From JASHPR01 sp963729365 (lineage in GTDB: Bacteria; Actinomycetota; Actinomycetes; Streptosporangiales; Streptosporangiaceae), in the NCBI GenBank assembly GCA_963729365.1, contig CAVSNQ010000013.1:992001-1056000 (forward strand): a DNA stretch of 64,000 bases, read 5' to 3'. The notes beneath the pieces were generated by a model that did not search any database, was not told where the DNA came from, and was given only the letters and a program-made list of their open reading frames with translations. Position numbers and translations under genes: made by a program. Positions 43,943 through 52,245 of the stretch are shown in pieces. Position 1 is the first letter of the stretch, and the number at the start of each line of letters is the position of its first letter.

Positions 43943-44674
43943 TCAGACTCGTCGCAATACGGCCACCACTTTGCCGCGGATTTCCGCTTTATCGCCGAGA
44001 ATCGGCGTGTAGACCGGGTTTTGCGGCATCAGCCAGCGATGGCCGTCCACCAGCTTAAGCGTCTTCACCGTGCCCTCAACCTCGGTCCCGTTGATCAGCG
44101 CGGCCACGATTTCACCGTTCTCGGCCTGGCGTTGCTCGCGAACCACCACCCAGTCGCCGTCGACGATGCCAGCCCCGATCATTGAATCGCCGACCACCCT
44201 GAGCATGAAGAGCGTCCCGCCGCCGACGACCTCCCTGGGCAGCGGGAAGCGAGTATTAACCGGCTCCAGTGGCGGGATCGGCTCGCCCGCTGCGACCCGC
44301 CCCTCAACCGGGACCCAGACAACTCCCGGCCCGACGTCTTGAAGAGCCTGGCCGGCCTGCGGCGCGGCGACCATCGGTACCTGTCTGGGCTGGCCAGCCC
44401 GTACGGGCTCGCCTGCCTCCGCCGGAAAGGCTGACTCGCCGGGTAGCCGCGCCTCGACCGTGCGCGGTCGCCCCGCCTCACGGCGCAAGTATCCCTTCGC
44501 CTCCAAGAGGCCGTACTCGTAGGACAAAGCACCCACGCTGCTGAGTTTGACGTGCGGCAGTAGTTCGCGCATGGAAGGAGGCCGCCGGCGGAGCCGCGAG
44601 AGCCTCTGGATGGTCTCGAGAATCTCGCGCTGCACCGACGTAAGGTCGTCGGGCGGCTCCGCACTGTTCTTCAT
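43943..44674 (-). CDS. LexA-like autocleaving repressor
   Basis: 243 aa from ATG 44674 with GGAGG four bases upstream; an open frame extends to 44734 without a better start. The N-terminal winged helix (LTSVQREILETIQRLSRLRRRPPSMRELLPHVKLSS) is LexA-like. The linker (about 70-125) is longer than usual. The S24 domain keeps the Ala129-Gly130 cleavage bond (GRVAAGEP), Ser164 (VGDSMIGAGI) and Lys204 (GTVKTLK). It could regulate by RecA-stimulated self-cleavage, but the altered DNA-binding helix suggests a target other than the usual SOS box. Likely an extra LexA paralogue or a prophage-type repressor; the neighbouring genes are metabolic. Confidence 0.88.
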   Translation of the reverse strand: MKNSAEPPDDLTSVQREILETIQRLSRLRRRPPSMRELLPHVKLSSVGALSYEYGLLEAKGYLRREAGRPRTVEARLPGESAFPAEAGEPVRAGQPRQVPMVAAPQAGQALQDVGPGVVWVPVEGRVAAGEPIPPLEPVNTRFPLPREVVGGGTLFMLRVVGDSMIGAGIVDGDWVVVREQRQAENGEIVAALINGTEVEGTVKTLKLVDGHRWLMPQNPVYTPILGDKAEIRGKVVAVLRRV

Positions 44675-44751
44675 CAGGCCTCCGCCGAGCACGGATGCCT
44701 TCGAACGAATCCGCTCATAGGCAGAGTGTGACATCGACCCCGCGCGCTGCG

Positions 44752-45903
44752 TCAGAGGAAGCGCGCCGGGTCCATGAAGTCCGTCGCGCAGTACCCGCGC
44801 TCACCGGTGACGATCTGCGCCAGCAACTCGCCGATGCCGGCGGCGTGCTTGAAGCCGTGCCCGCTGTCCCCGCCCGCCACGACCACGCTTGGCTCGCTGG
44901 CCAGCCGGCCGACGAGGAACTGCTCGTCGGGCGAGTCGGTGACCATGCACGGGATGACCTTCGCGGGCCGCGGATCGAGGCCGGGAAAGGCTCGCGCCAC
45001 GCACGAGGTCAGCTCGTCGATATCGGTGTCCAGGTGGATGTAGCGGTCCATCTGCTCCGGGTCGATGGCCGTCTCGGCTGATGCCCGCGCGGGGTCCAGG
45101 CCGATCTTGATCTCGTAATCCTCTGCGGAGCCGTGTCCCCACAAGATCTCGCCGTCGCGGCGTTCCCAGATGAAGGCGGGAAACTTATCCAGGGTGAACT
45201 CTTCCGACCGGGGATCCCGGGGCCGGAACCAGTACAGCGGCGTCCTGCGCGGGGCCAGCGGCAGGCCGGGCAGGAGCGTGCCAAGCCACGCGCCGGCCGC
45301 GACGACCACCTGGGCCGCCCGCCATTCGGCGGTCGGGGAGCGCACGGTGACACCGTCGCCGTCAGCTTCTATGCCGGTGACCATCGTGTGCGGGTAGACA
45401 TCGGCACCGAGCCGCTGGGCGGCTTCTACCTGCGCCCGCACGTTGCGCTCCGGATAGCAGATCCCGGCGCCCGGGTCCCATACCGCGACGTCCTCCGGCA
45501 CCAGCCCCGCGTACTGCGGCTGCCGCGCGGCCAGTTCCTCGTGGCTCAGCTCGTCGACCGGTACCCCGGCTGCGGCGGCGGCCGCGACCGCGCCGCGCAC
45601 CGGGCGGCTGTCCGGCGATCCCGTGCTCAGGCAGCCGCTCTGGCGGACAAGCTGCTGGCCGGCCTGCTCCCCCAGCCGGGTCCACAGCTCGAGCGATTTC
45701 AGCGCGATCGGGGCCAGCCCGGGATGCTCCTGGCAGGCAATCCGGAACAGCCGGGTCGCACCGTGCGAGGAGCCGAGGTGATGCCCGATGCCGTGACGTT
45801 CGATCCCGGCGGCGTCAACCCCTCGCTGGGCGAGCCTCCACAGCGCCGCGGAGCCGAACCCGCCCAGGCCGATCACGACGACGTCTTTGCGGATGGTCTC
45901 CAT
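44752..45903 (-). CDS. FAD-dependent amine oxidase, monomeric sarcosine oxidase-like
   Basis: 383 aa, ATG. Dinucleotide fold VVVIGLGGFGSAALWRLAQRG at the N-terminus, SSHGATRLFRIA, and the covalent-FAD Cys319 within VIPCMVTDSPDEQF, plus GGDSGHGFKHAAG near the end. These match the sarcosine oxidase/N-methyltryptophan oxidase (SolA) family, which oxidises N-methyl amino acids with oxygen, giving formaldehyde and peroxide. Cytosolic. It stands alone, divergent from a small membrane protein. Confidence 0.92.
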   Translation of the reverse strand: METIRKDVVVIGLGGFGSAALWRLAQRGVDAAGIERHGIGHHLGSSHGATRLFRIACQEHPGLAPIALKSLELWTRLGEQAGQQLVRQSGCLSTGSPDSRPVRGAVAAAAAAGVPVDELSHEELAARQPQYAGLVPEDVAVWDPGAGICYPERNVRAQVEAAQRLGADVYPHTMVTGIEADGDGVTVRSPTAEWRAAQVVVAAGAWLGTLLPGLPLAPRRTPLYWFRPRDPRSEEFTLDKFPAFIWERRDGEILWGHGSAEDYEIKIGLDPARASAETAIDPEQMDRYIHLDTDIDELTSCVARAFPGLDPRPAKVIPCMVTDSPDEQFLVGRLASEPSVVVAGGDSGHGFKHAAGIGELLAQIVTGERGYCATDFMDPARFL

Positions 45904-45957
45904 CGCCGCTGACCCTACCGGCCGCCGTTCCTGACCACGCGGGCGGGCTGGGCCGCC

Positions 45958-45986
45958 GGGGCTAGAATTGCCGGGCTAGAATTCCC
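45958..45986. promoter_or_regulatory. Short direct repeat in a divergent promoter region
   Basis: GGGCTAGAATT occurs twice with a 15-base period in the 121-base gap between the sarcosine-oxidase-like gene and the small membrane protein. The AT-rich cores suggest promoter or regulator contacts. Tentative. Confidence 0.35.
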
Positions 45987-46024
45987 GGGGCAGGCGAGAC
46001 GGAAAGCCAGAATGAGGAACCTCG

Positions 46025-46339
46025 ATGCTTAAGATTGGTTTCATTATTGGCGGCGTGCTCATAGCCATCTTTGGGGGGATTTCAGCGACGATCGGCTACG
46101 ACATCGTTACCGCCTCGACCTGCACAAGGTATGGCCCGTACCCCAACGACACGCTAGGCAACTGCAAGGCCAGCATCACCGGCATACCACTCGGCTGGAT
46201 CAACGACGTTCAGCACAACCTGGTCATGACCATTTTTGGCTGGATTGTCACCGTCGCGGGCGCCGCAGGCGTGCTCTTCATCATCGTTGGCGGCGTGGTT
46301 ATGTTCATACGAGACCGCGCGAAACAAGCGCGCTCGTAG
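46025..46339 (+). CDS. Small two-helix membrane protein
   Basis: 104 aa, ATG with GAGGA upstream. Two hydrophobic helices at about 4-24 (IGFIIGGVLIAIFGGISATIG) and 67-95 (LVMTIFGWIVTVAGAAGVLFIIVGGVV) enclose a 40-residue loop with two Cys, suggesting an exported disulphide loop. The C-terminus is basic. Base composition is clearly less GC-rich than its neighbours, a possible sign of recent acquisition. No family recognised. Confidence 0.75.
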   Translation: MLKIGFIIGGVLIAIFGGISATIGYDIVTASTCTRYGPYPNDTLGNCKASITGIPLGWINDVQHNLVMTIFGWIVTVAGAAGVLFIIVGGVVMFIRDRAKQARS

Positions 46340-46352
46340 GTGCATGCGCGCG

Positions 46353-46730
46353 ATGTTTGAGCATCCGGTCGATGTCAGGTGGCGTGACGTAGACGCTCTT
46401 GGCCACGTCAATCACGCGGTGTTCCTGACTTACCTCGAGGAGGGCCGGGATGCCTTCTACTCGCAGACCCTGGGCCGTGATCCGATCTACGTGGTGGTCC
46501 GGCTCGAAGTCGATCTGCGCGCCGAGGTTCGCTACCCGGACCGCCGGGTGACGGTGCGCATCGAGGTGGAGCGCCTGGGTACGACCAGCCTTACGACCCG
46601 CGAAACGATCCTGAAGACGTCAGGGGAAGTGGCGGCCGAGGCGCGCGTCGTCACGGTTCGCTGGGATGCCGGCCACCGGCAGCCGATGCCGTTCAGCGAG
46701 GCTGAGCGCGCGCGGTTGGCGGCAGCCTGA
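46353..46730 (+). CDS. Hotdog-fold acyl-CoA thioesterase (4-hydroxybenzoyl-CoA type)
   Basis: 125 aa from ATG 46353, about 10 bases after AGGTG; ATG 46344 is an alternative. The motif VRWRDVDALGHVNHAVFLTYLEEGR contains the catalytic Asp and the helix start typical of 4-hydroxybenzoyl-CoA thioesterase-like enzymes; VVRLEVDLRAEVRYPDRRVTVR follows. It hydrolyses an acyl- or aroyl-CoA. The gene lies 13 bases after the membrane protein and ends before a hairpin. Confidence 0.9.
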   Translation: MFEHPVDVRWRDVDALGHVNHAVFLTYLEEGRDAFYSQTLGRDPIYVVVRLEVDLRAEVRYPDRRVTVRIEVERLGTTSLTTRETILKTSGEVAAEARVVTVRWDAGHRQPMPFSEAERARLAAA

Positions 46731-46743
46731 GCAGCGAATACCG

Positions 46744-46762
46744 CCGTGGCGCCGGGCCACGG
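46744..46762 (+). terminator. Hairpin between convergent genes
   Basis: CCGTGGC and GCCACGG pair perfectly across a 5-base loop between the thioesterase stop and the MprF-like gene's stop. It is well placed as a bidirectional terminator although no T-run follows. Confidence 0.45.
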
Positions 46763-46782
46763 TTGGCGTCGGCCCGGCATGG

Positions 46783-47976
46783 TCAATGCCGCGACTGGTG
46801 CGCCCAGCGGCCGTAACGGTGTCGGTACAGGAGGTAGGCCGGCAGTCCGGCGCACAGCGGAAGCCAGTAGGAGGCGAGCCGGTAGGCCAGCGTGGCCAAG
46901 AGCGCGTCACCGCCGTGGACGCCGGCCAGGACCAGCAGGCCGGTCAGGCTGGCCTCGACCAGGCCGAGCCCGCCCGGGGTGACCGGCACGAGCTCGATGA
47001 TGTTGGCGGCCGCGTAGGCCAGCAGTACCAGCGCGTGCCGGGGGTGGGTGCCGGTGGCGCGCAGGGCGGCTAGCAGGCAGCCGAAGTCGAACCCGAGCCG
47101 GCCGGCGGTCAGCAGGAGCGCCTGCCACCAGTTGTGGCCCAGGACCGACCTGATGGTGTCGCGTTCGGAGAGCAGCGTCGTGTCCAGGCCGGTCAGCGGC
47201 GGGCGGCGGCCGCGGGTGATCCGGTTTCGCAGCGCCTGAACGGCGCGGCCGACAGCGGCCAGCGGCCGGTCGGTTTTCAGCAGCACGGCGCCGACGATGG
47301 CCAGCAGGCAGAACATCCCGAGTCCCAGCAGCGCGGTATGCACGAGTCCGGGGCTGACGGCCGTGCCGGCCAGCACGGCGGGCAGCGCGACCACGGGCAG
47401 CGCCAGCAGCGCGCCCACCTCCAGCAGCGAGAAGGCGGTCAGGGCGGCGGCCGCGGCGCCGGTGTCGAACCCGGCGTTCGAGAGCATCTCGAACTGGAGC
47501 CCGGCCCCGGCCGCGGCGCCGCCGGGCAGGATGCCGGACACTGCGTTGCCGGCCAACCCGGCAGTGACTACGGAAAACCATTCGCGCGTCTGCAGGGCCA
47601 GCCGCTGCAGGGCGAAGGTGCAGGTAAAGGAGGCCAGCTCGGCGGCCAGTGCGACAGCCAGCCAGACGCCGTCCAGCGTGAGCAGGCGGGGCCAGGACGC
47701 CAGCACCCGGGTCAGCGTCGGCAGCAGCAGGTAGATGGCCAGGCCAGCTGCCGCAAGGGCCACTGCCCGGGTGACAATGGTCTTCCGAGACACCGGCCAC
47801 GACCGCGCCGGCTGGCCGGATGCGTCCCCCGCAGCAGGCGAATGCTGGGCTGGGCGTGGCTCCCCAGCGCCAGCATCTTTGCGCTTCGTGCGCGCCTGTG
47901 CGCCCGGTTCGGTGCCCGTCGGCTGTGACTCACCATGCGGCCGCGCCCGGTCGGGATGCGGATCGTGGCTGGTCAC
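46783..47976 (-). CDS. MprF/UPF0104-like integral membrane protein (flippase domain)
   Basis: 397 aa, GTG. A charged N-terminal tail of about 65 residues, then about eight to nine transmembrane helices. Family features: LAGNAVSGILPGGAAAGAGLQF near 140-165, ALLLTAGRLGFDFGCLLAAL and NIIELVPVTPGGLGLVEASL near 340-360. This is the lysylphosphatidylglycerol-synthase transmembrane (flippase) domain without the synthase part. Role in lipid translocation is inferred from the family. Confidence 0.88.
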   Translation of the reverse strand: MTSHDPHPDRARPHGESQPTGTEPGAQARTKRKDAGAGEPRPAQHSPAAGDASGQPARSWPVSRKTIVTRAVALAAAGLAIYLLLPTLTRVLASWPRLLTLDGVWLAVALAAELASFTCTFALQRLALQTREWFSVVTAGLAGNAVSGILPGGAAAGAGLQFEMLSNAGFDTGAAAAALTAFSLLEVGALLALPVVALPAVLAGTAVSPGLVHTALLGLGMFCLLAIVGAVLLKTDRPLAAVGRAVQALRNRITRGRRPPLTGLDTTLLSERDTIRSVLGHNWWQALLLTAGRLGFDFGCLLAALRATGTHPRHALVLLAYAAANIIELVPVTPGGLGLVEASLTGLLVLAGVHGGDALLATLAYRLASYWLPLCAGLPAYLLYRHRYGRWAHQSRH

Positions 47977-48145
47977 GGCTGCCCTGCGAACTCACCGCCG
48001 AAGACCGCGCCAACGGCCCGGGGCAGTGATCTCTGTTGGTATGCAGATCGTCGGTACAGTGATCTTACTGCTTGCTCCCTGGGCCTCTCGTTCTACGTGG
48101 CCAAGTTCGGCTCCTACAGCAAGGCCTGCGGCGCCGGCCGGCTGC

Positions 48146-49387
48146 CTAGGACCACTTCTTCCCGTTCCATCGCGCGGCCAGCGCGGTATAGGGACCGGTC
48201 GTCTGGTTGACACTGACCCCGGCCGCGAAGGCGCTTCTGGGCGAGACCGTGCTCACGCCGAGCAGGTAGTTGAATGTCGCGCTGGCGTCAGGGTTCGGGC
48301 TCGCGACCTGGGCCCATTTCTTGCCGTTCCAGTGCAGGATCAGAGTGCTCCCGGTAATGGCCCGGCCGCTGGTGTACTGCCCCACGGCCCAGGCGTCCGT
48401 GGACGAGATCGCGCTCACCCCGCTGAGCTGATTGACGGCGGTGCCAGGGTCCGGGCTGGCGACCCGGGCCCACTTCTTGCCGTTCCAGTGCAGGATCAGG
48501 CTGAGAGGAAGGCCGATGCTGTCGTAGTAGCCGACCGCCCAGGCGTCCGTCGGCGCGACGGTGCTCACGCCGAACAGTTCATTGCTGTCAATTCCCGGGT
48601 TAGGGCTGGGAACCCGGGTCCATTTCCTGCCGTTCCAGTGCACCGTCAGCGTGCTGATCGGGCTGCTCGGGCCCGGGGGGCGGTACTCCCCGGCCGCCCA
48701 GGCATCCGCGGCCGAAGCCGCGCTAACGCCGAGGAGGCCGGCACCGTCCGGGTTGGGGCTCGCGACCCGGGTCCACTTCCTGCCGTTCCAGTGCAGGATC
48801 AGCGTATGCCCGCTGCCGGGAAAGTAACTCCCGGTGATCCACGCGTCAGTGGCCGATATCGCAGTAACGCCCGTGAGCGTCTCAGTGCCGGCGGCCGGGT
48901 TGGGACTCCGGAACCGGGTCCACTTCCTGCCGTTCCAGTGCAGGATCAGCGTGTCGCCGACCGGGGACCCGAACCCCTGGCGGTCCTCGGACCCGACCGC
49001 CCAGGCGTCGGTGGCCGATACGGCGCTCACGCCGGTGAGCTCGTCACCGAAGGGGCCAGGATTAGGGTCCGGGCTGGGGACCGTCGACCATCTCCTGCCG
49101 TTCCAGTGCTCGATCAGCGTGCTGAAGGGCAGGTCGGGCGGCGAGCAACTCGTGGTGCTGCACTTGTACCCGACGGCCCAGGCGTTGGTGGCCGATGTCG
49201 CGCTCACGGCCAGCAGGTTCGGTCCCACCGGCGCGGCGCTGGCCTGTGGCAGGTCGCGGGCGCTGGCCAGCACCGAGCCATGCTCGGGCGAGGCCAGCGC
49301 GGGCGGTCCGATCGCGGCCGCTGACGCAATGCCCAGCGGTACGGACATGGCCAGGATGAAGACCGCACGACCCCAGGAACGAACCAT
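48146..49387 (-). CDS. Secreted seven-repeat protein (probable beta-propeller)
   Basis: 413 aa from ATG 49387 with AGGGG six bases upstream. Signal peptide: VRSWGRAVFILAMSVPLGIA and a small-residue cleavage region. The rest is seven repeats of about 45-55 residues, each with a DAWAVG-like turn and an HWNGRKW strand ending (seven WNGxxW motifs by count). The regularity and number suggest a seven-bladed propeller. The first repeat contains two cysteines. Exported; function unknown. Similar repeats occur in actinobacterial surface or secreted proteins. Confidence 0.88.
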   Translation of the reverse strand: MVRSWGRAVFILAMSVPLGIASAAAIGPPALASPEHGSVLASARDLPQASAAPVGPNLLAVSATSATNAWAVGYKCSTTSCSPPDLPFSTLIEHWNGRRWSTVPSPDPNPGPFGDELTGVSAVSATDAWAVGSEDRQGFGSPVGDTLILHWNGRKWTRFRSPNPAAGTETLTGVTAISATDAWITGSYFPGSGHTLILHWNGRKWTRVASPNPDGAGLLGVSAASAADAWAAGEYRPPGPSSPISTLTVHWNGRKWTRVPSPNPGIDSNELFGVSTVAPTDAWAVGYYDSIGLPLSLILHWNGKKWARVASPDPGTAVNQLSGVSAISSTDAWAVGQYTSGRAITGSTLILHWNGKKWAQVASPNPDASATFNYLLGVSTVSPRSAFAAGVSVNQTTGPYTALAARWNGKKWS

Positions 49388-49726
49388 CGCCAACCCCTAA
49401 TGAGTGCTATCCGGCTCTTACTCGGGCGTTCCTCAGCCGGGCATGAGCGGGCCAAGGAACGCGGCCGGCCACGCGGGGAATGGCCGTATGGCCAAGAAAC
49501 TACACCAATCATGCCAACTGCCGCGATGTCATACCACGAAGTCGGGCCGCATTCTGCCGGCCGCCGAACTGCAGCACCGCTATTCCGTGATCTTGGTTAG
49601 GAGCAGCCAGGCGCTCGTGAGGCCACCAGCAAAGGCTACGAATAGGCTGGTGGTATCGGCCCGCCGGGCAGTGGCAGGGTGTCTGCGGGCGACAGTGCTC
49701 GCCGGGTTTCAGGCAGCGGAGGCGTT
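49388..49726. other. Divergent intergenic region (333+ bases)
   Basis: No supported gene. It separates the secreted repeat protein (minus) from the acyl-CoA ligase (plus) and should hold both promoters. A perfect inverted repeat, CCACCAGC-N15-GCTGGTGG, lies at 49623-49653. A shorter GGCGA-N6-TCGCC lies nearer the ligase. GGAGG at 49718-49722 is the ligase ribosome site. Confidence 0.55.
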
Positions 49727-51357
49727 GTGAGTGAGTTGTATGTGACCGGGCTGGAGGCAAATGCGGCGAACTACGCGCCGCTGACGCCGCTGACGTTCCT
49801 GGACTGGAGCGCCGATGTCTATCCCGGCCGGCCGGCCGTGGTGCACGGTGCACGGCGGTTCACCTGGGCGCAGACCCGCGAGCGGTGCCGGCGGCTGGCC
49901 TCGGCCCTGGCGGCGCGGGGTGTCGGCCGGGGTGACACGGTGTCGGTGGTCGCAGCGAACACCCCGGAGATGATCGAGGCGCACTTCGGGGTCCCGATGA
50001 CCGGCGCGGTGCTGAACACGATCAATACCCGGCTTGATTCCGCGACGATCGCGTTCATCCTGGATCACGCGCAGGCCCGGGTGCTGATCACCGACCGGGA
50101 GTTCTCCCCCGCGGTGGCCGGGGCGCTGCGGCAGTGCGCGGCGGACCCGCTGGTGATCGACATCGACGACCCGGAGTACGACGGGCCAGGGGACCGGCTG
50201 GGAGAGGTGAGCTATGAGGCCCTGCTGGCCGGCGCCGCGCCGGAGTATGAGCGGGCCGAGCCGGCCGATGAGTGGCAGGCGATCTCGCTGAACTACACCT
50301 CGGGGACGACGGGCCAGCCCAAGGGGGTGGTCTACCATCACCGCGGCGCGCACCTGAACGCCGTCGGGAACATCCTGACCTGGGGGATGCCCCGGCACAG
50401 CGTCTATCTGTGGACGCTGCCGATGTTCCACTGCAACGGCTGGTGCTTCCCGTGGACGGTCGCGGCTAACACGGGTACGAACGTGTGCCTGCGCCGGGTG
50501 GACGCCGCGGCCATCTTCGCGTTGATGCGGGCTGAAGGTGTCACGCACTACTGCGGGGCCCCGGTGGTGCACAGCTTGCTGATCAACGCGCCCCGGGAGC
50601 TGCGCGAGGGCGTCGGCCGGGTGCGTGCCATGGTGGCCGGCGCGGCGCCGCCGGCCGCGATGATCGAGGGGATGGAGCGGCTCGGTTTCGACCTGACCCA
50701 CGTCTACGGGCTGACCGAGACCTACGGGCCCGCTGCCGTGTGCGCCAGGCACGAGGAGTGGGACGACCTGGACGCCGCGGCGCGGGCGCAGCGCAACGGC
50801 CGGCAGGGCGTCCGGTACCAGCTGCAGGACGCGATGACGGTGATCGACCAGCAGGCCGGCGCGTGCCCGCCGACGGCCAGACCATCGGCGAGATCGTCTT
50901 CCGCGGCAACATCACCATGAAGGGGTACCTGAAGGACCCGGCCGCGACGGAGGAGGCCTTCTCCGGCGGATGGTTCCACTCCGGCGACCTGGCGGTGGTC
51001 GAGCCCGACGGCTACGTGAAGATCAAGGACCGCGCCAAGGACGTGATCATCTCCGGCGGGGAGAACATCTCCTCGATCGAGATCGAGGACGTGCTCTACC
51101 GCCACCCCGCTGTCGCCATGGCCGGCGTTGTCGCCCAGCCCGACCCCAAGTGGGGGGAGACCCCGCTGGCTTACGTGGAACTCAAACCCGGCGCGCAGGC
51201 CACCGAGGCGGAGCTGATCGAGCACTGCCGGGCGAACCTGGCCCGCTTCAAGGCACCCAAGAACGTGGTGTTCGGGCCGCTGCCGCAGACCTCCACCGGC
51301 AAGATCCAGAAACAGGTCCTGCGCGCCCAGGCCCGATCCGGCTCAGCGATCGACTAG
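49727..51357 (+). pseudogene. Acyl-CoA ligase (AMP-binding, DmdB/medium-chain type), disrupted by one missing base
   Basis: From GTG 49727 (GGAGG four bases upstream) the frame encodes a normal N-domain: LNYTSGTTGQPKGVVYHHRG, LPMFHCNGWCFPWT, VYGLTETYGP. At about 50862 it runs out of sense and stops at 50918-50920. The next frame continues exactly where the family should (VPADGQTIGEIVFRGN, GWFHSGDLAVVE, ISGGENISSIEIED, STGKIQKQVLR) to 51357. Length is 1631 bases, one short of a multiple of three. An extra G (GCG GTG CCC) restores it. Homologues activate fatty acids, methylmercaptopropionate or aryl acids. Either a sequencing error or a recent inactivation. Confidence 0.9.
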
Positions 51358-51423
51358 CCGCGACCGGCAGCACACGAGCACCGGGCGGCCGGGTGGCTGA
51401 TCAGGAAGGCCGCCGGTGCCGGG

Positions 51424-52182
51424 CTACCGCTCCTGCTCGGTCGGGCGGATCAGCATCTCATTGACCGCCACATGCCGCGGGCGAGTCACGATATAGGCGA
51501 TCGCGTCGGCGATGTCCCCGGCCTCCATCCGCTGCCCGAACTGGCTTCGTATGCTCTCGAGCACCGCGGGCCGGTTGTGGCTGGCCAGTTCCGTCGCCGT
51601 CGCTCCCGGCTCGACCAGCGAGACGCGCACGTACCGCTTGGTCACCTCCTGGCGCAGGGACTCGCTGAACGCGCCGACCCCGTGCTTGGTCAGCGCGTAG
51701 ACGCCGTTGCCGTTCCGGGCGGCACGGCCCGCCACCGAGCTGATGTTCACCATGTCGGCCACCTGACGAGGCCCGTCCTTGGCGGCGCGCAGCAGATGGG
51801 GCAGCGCCGCGTGCGCGCAATAGAGCACGCCGAGCACGTTGAGCTCGACCATCCGCTGCCACTCGGACACGGGTGCATCGACCACCGGGCCGAGCAGCAT
51901 CGCCCCCGCGTTGTTGATGAGCGTGTCGAGACGGCCCAGTTCGGCCACCGTGTGCTCAACGGCGCCGGCCGCCTGCGCCTGGTCAGTGACGTCGCACTCC
52001 AGCACGAGCGCCGAGCCGCCCTGGTCCCTGATGCCGGCGGCGAGCGTGTCCAGCCGGTCCACCCGCCGCGCCGCCAGCGCGACCGCCGCGCCGCGGGCGG
52101 CCAGCGCGGCCGCGGTAGCCGCTCCGATGCCGCTCGAAGCCCCGGTCACCAGCGCGACGGTGCCATCCAGTTCGGGCTTCAC
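51424..52182 (-). CDS. Short-chain dehydrogenase/reductase
   Basis: 252 aa from GTG 52182, preceded by GGTGAGG; an open frame extends to 52215 without a ribosome site. Complete SDR: TGASSGIGAATAAALA cofactor motif, NNAGA, NISS, and catalytic YALTK, followed by SLVEPGATATE. NADP preference is suggested by AARR after strand two. It probably reduces a ketone or oxidises an alcohol. It lies tail-to-tail with the ligase and ahead of the site-2 protease in opposite orientation of function. Confidence 0.9.
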   Translation of the reverse strand: MKPELDGTVALVTGASSGIGAATAAALAARGAAVALAARRVDRLDTLAAGIRDQGGSALVLECDVTDQAQAAGAVEHTVAELGRLDTLINNAGAMLLGPVVDAPVSEWQRMVELNVLGVLYCAHAALPHLLRAAKDGPRQVADMVNISSVAGRAARNGNGVYALTKHGVGAFSESLRQEVTKRYVRVSLVEPGATATELASHNRPAVLESIRSQFGQRMEAGDIADAIAYIVTRPRHVAVNEMLIRPTEQER

Positions 52183-52245
52183 CCGATCCTCACCTCTCCC
52201 GTTCGTAGCGACCACGACTCATTCGGTACCCGGAAGGTACCGGCC

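Noticed and set aside
44700..44720. SOS box near the LexA-like gene (TTCGAACGAA)
   Set aside because: Only an inner TTCGAA is symmetric; the spacing does not match the actinobacterial CGAAC-N4-GTTCG consensus.
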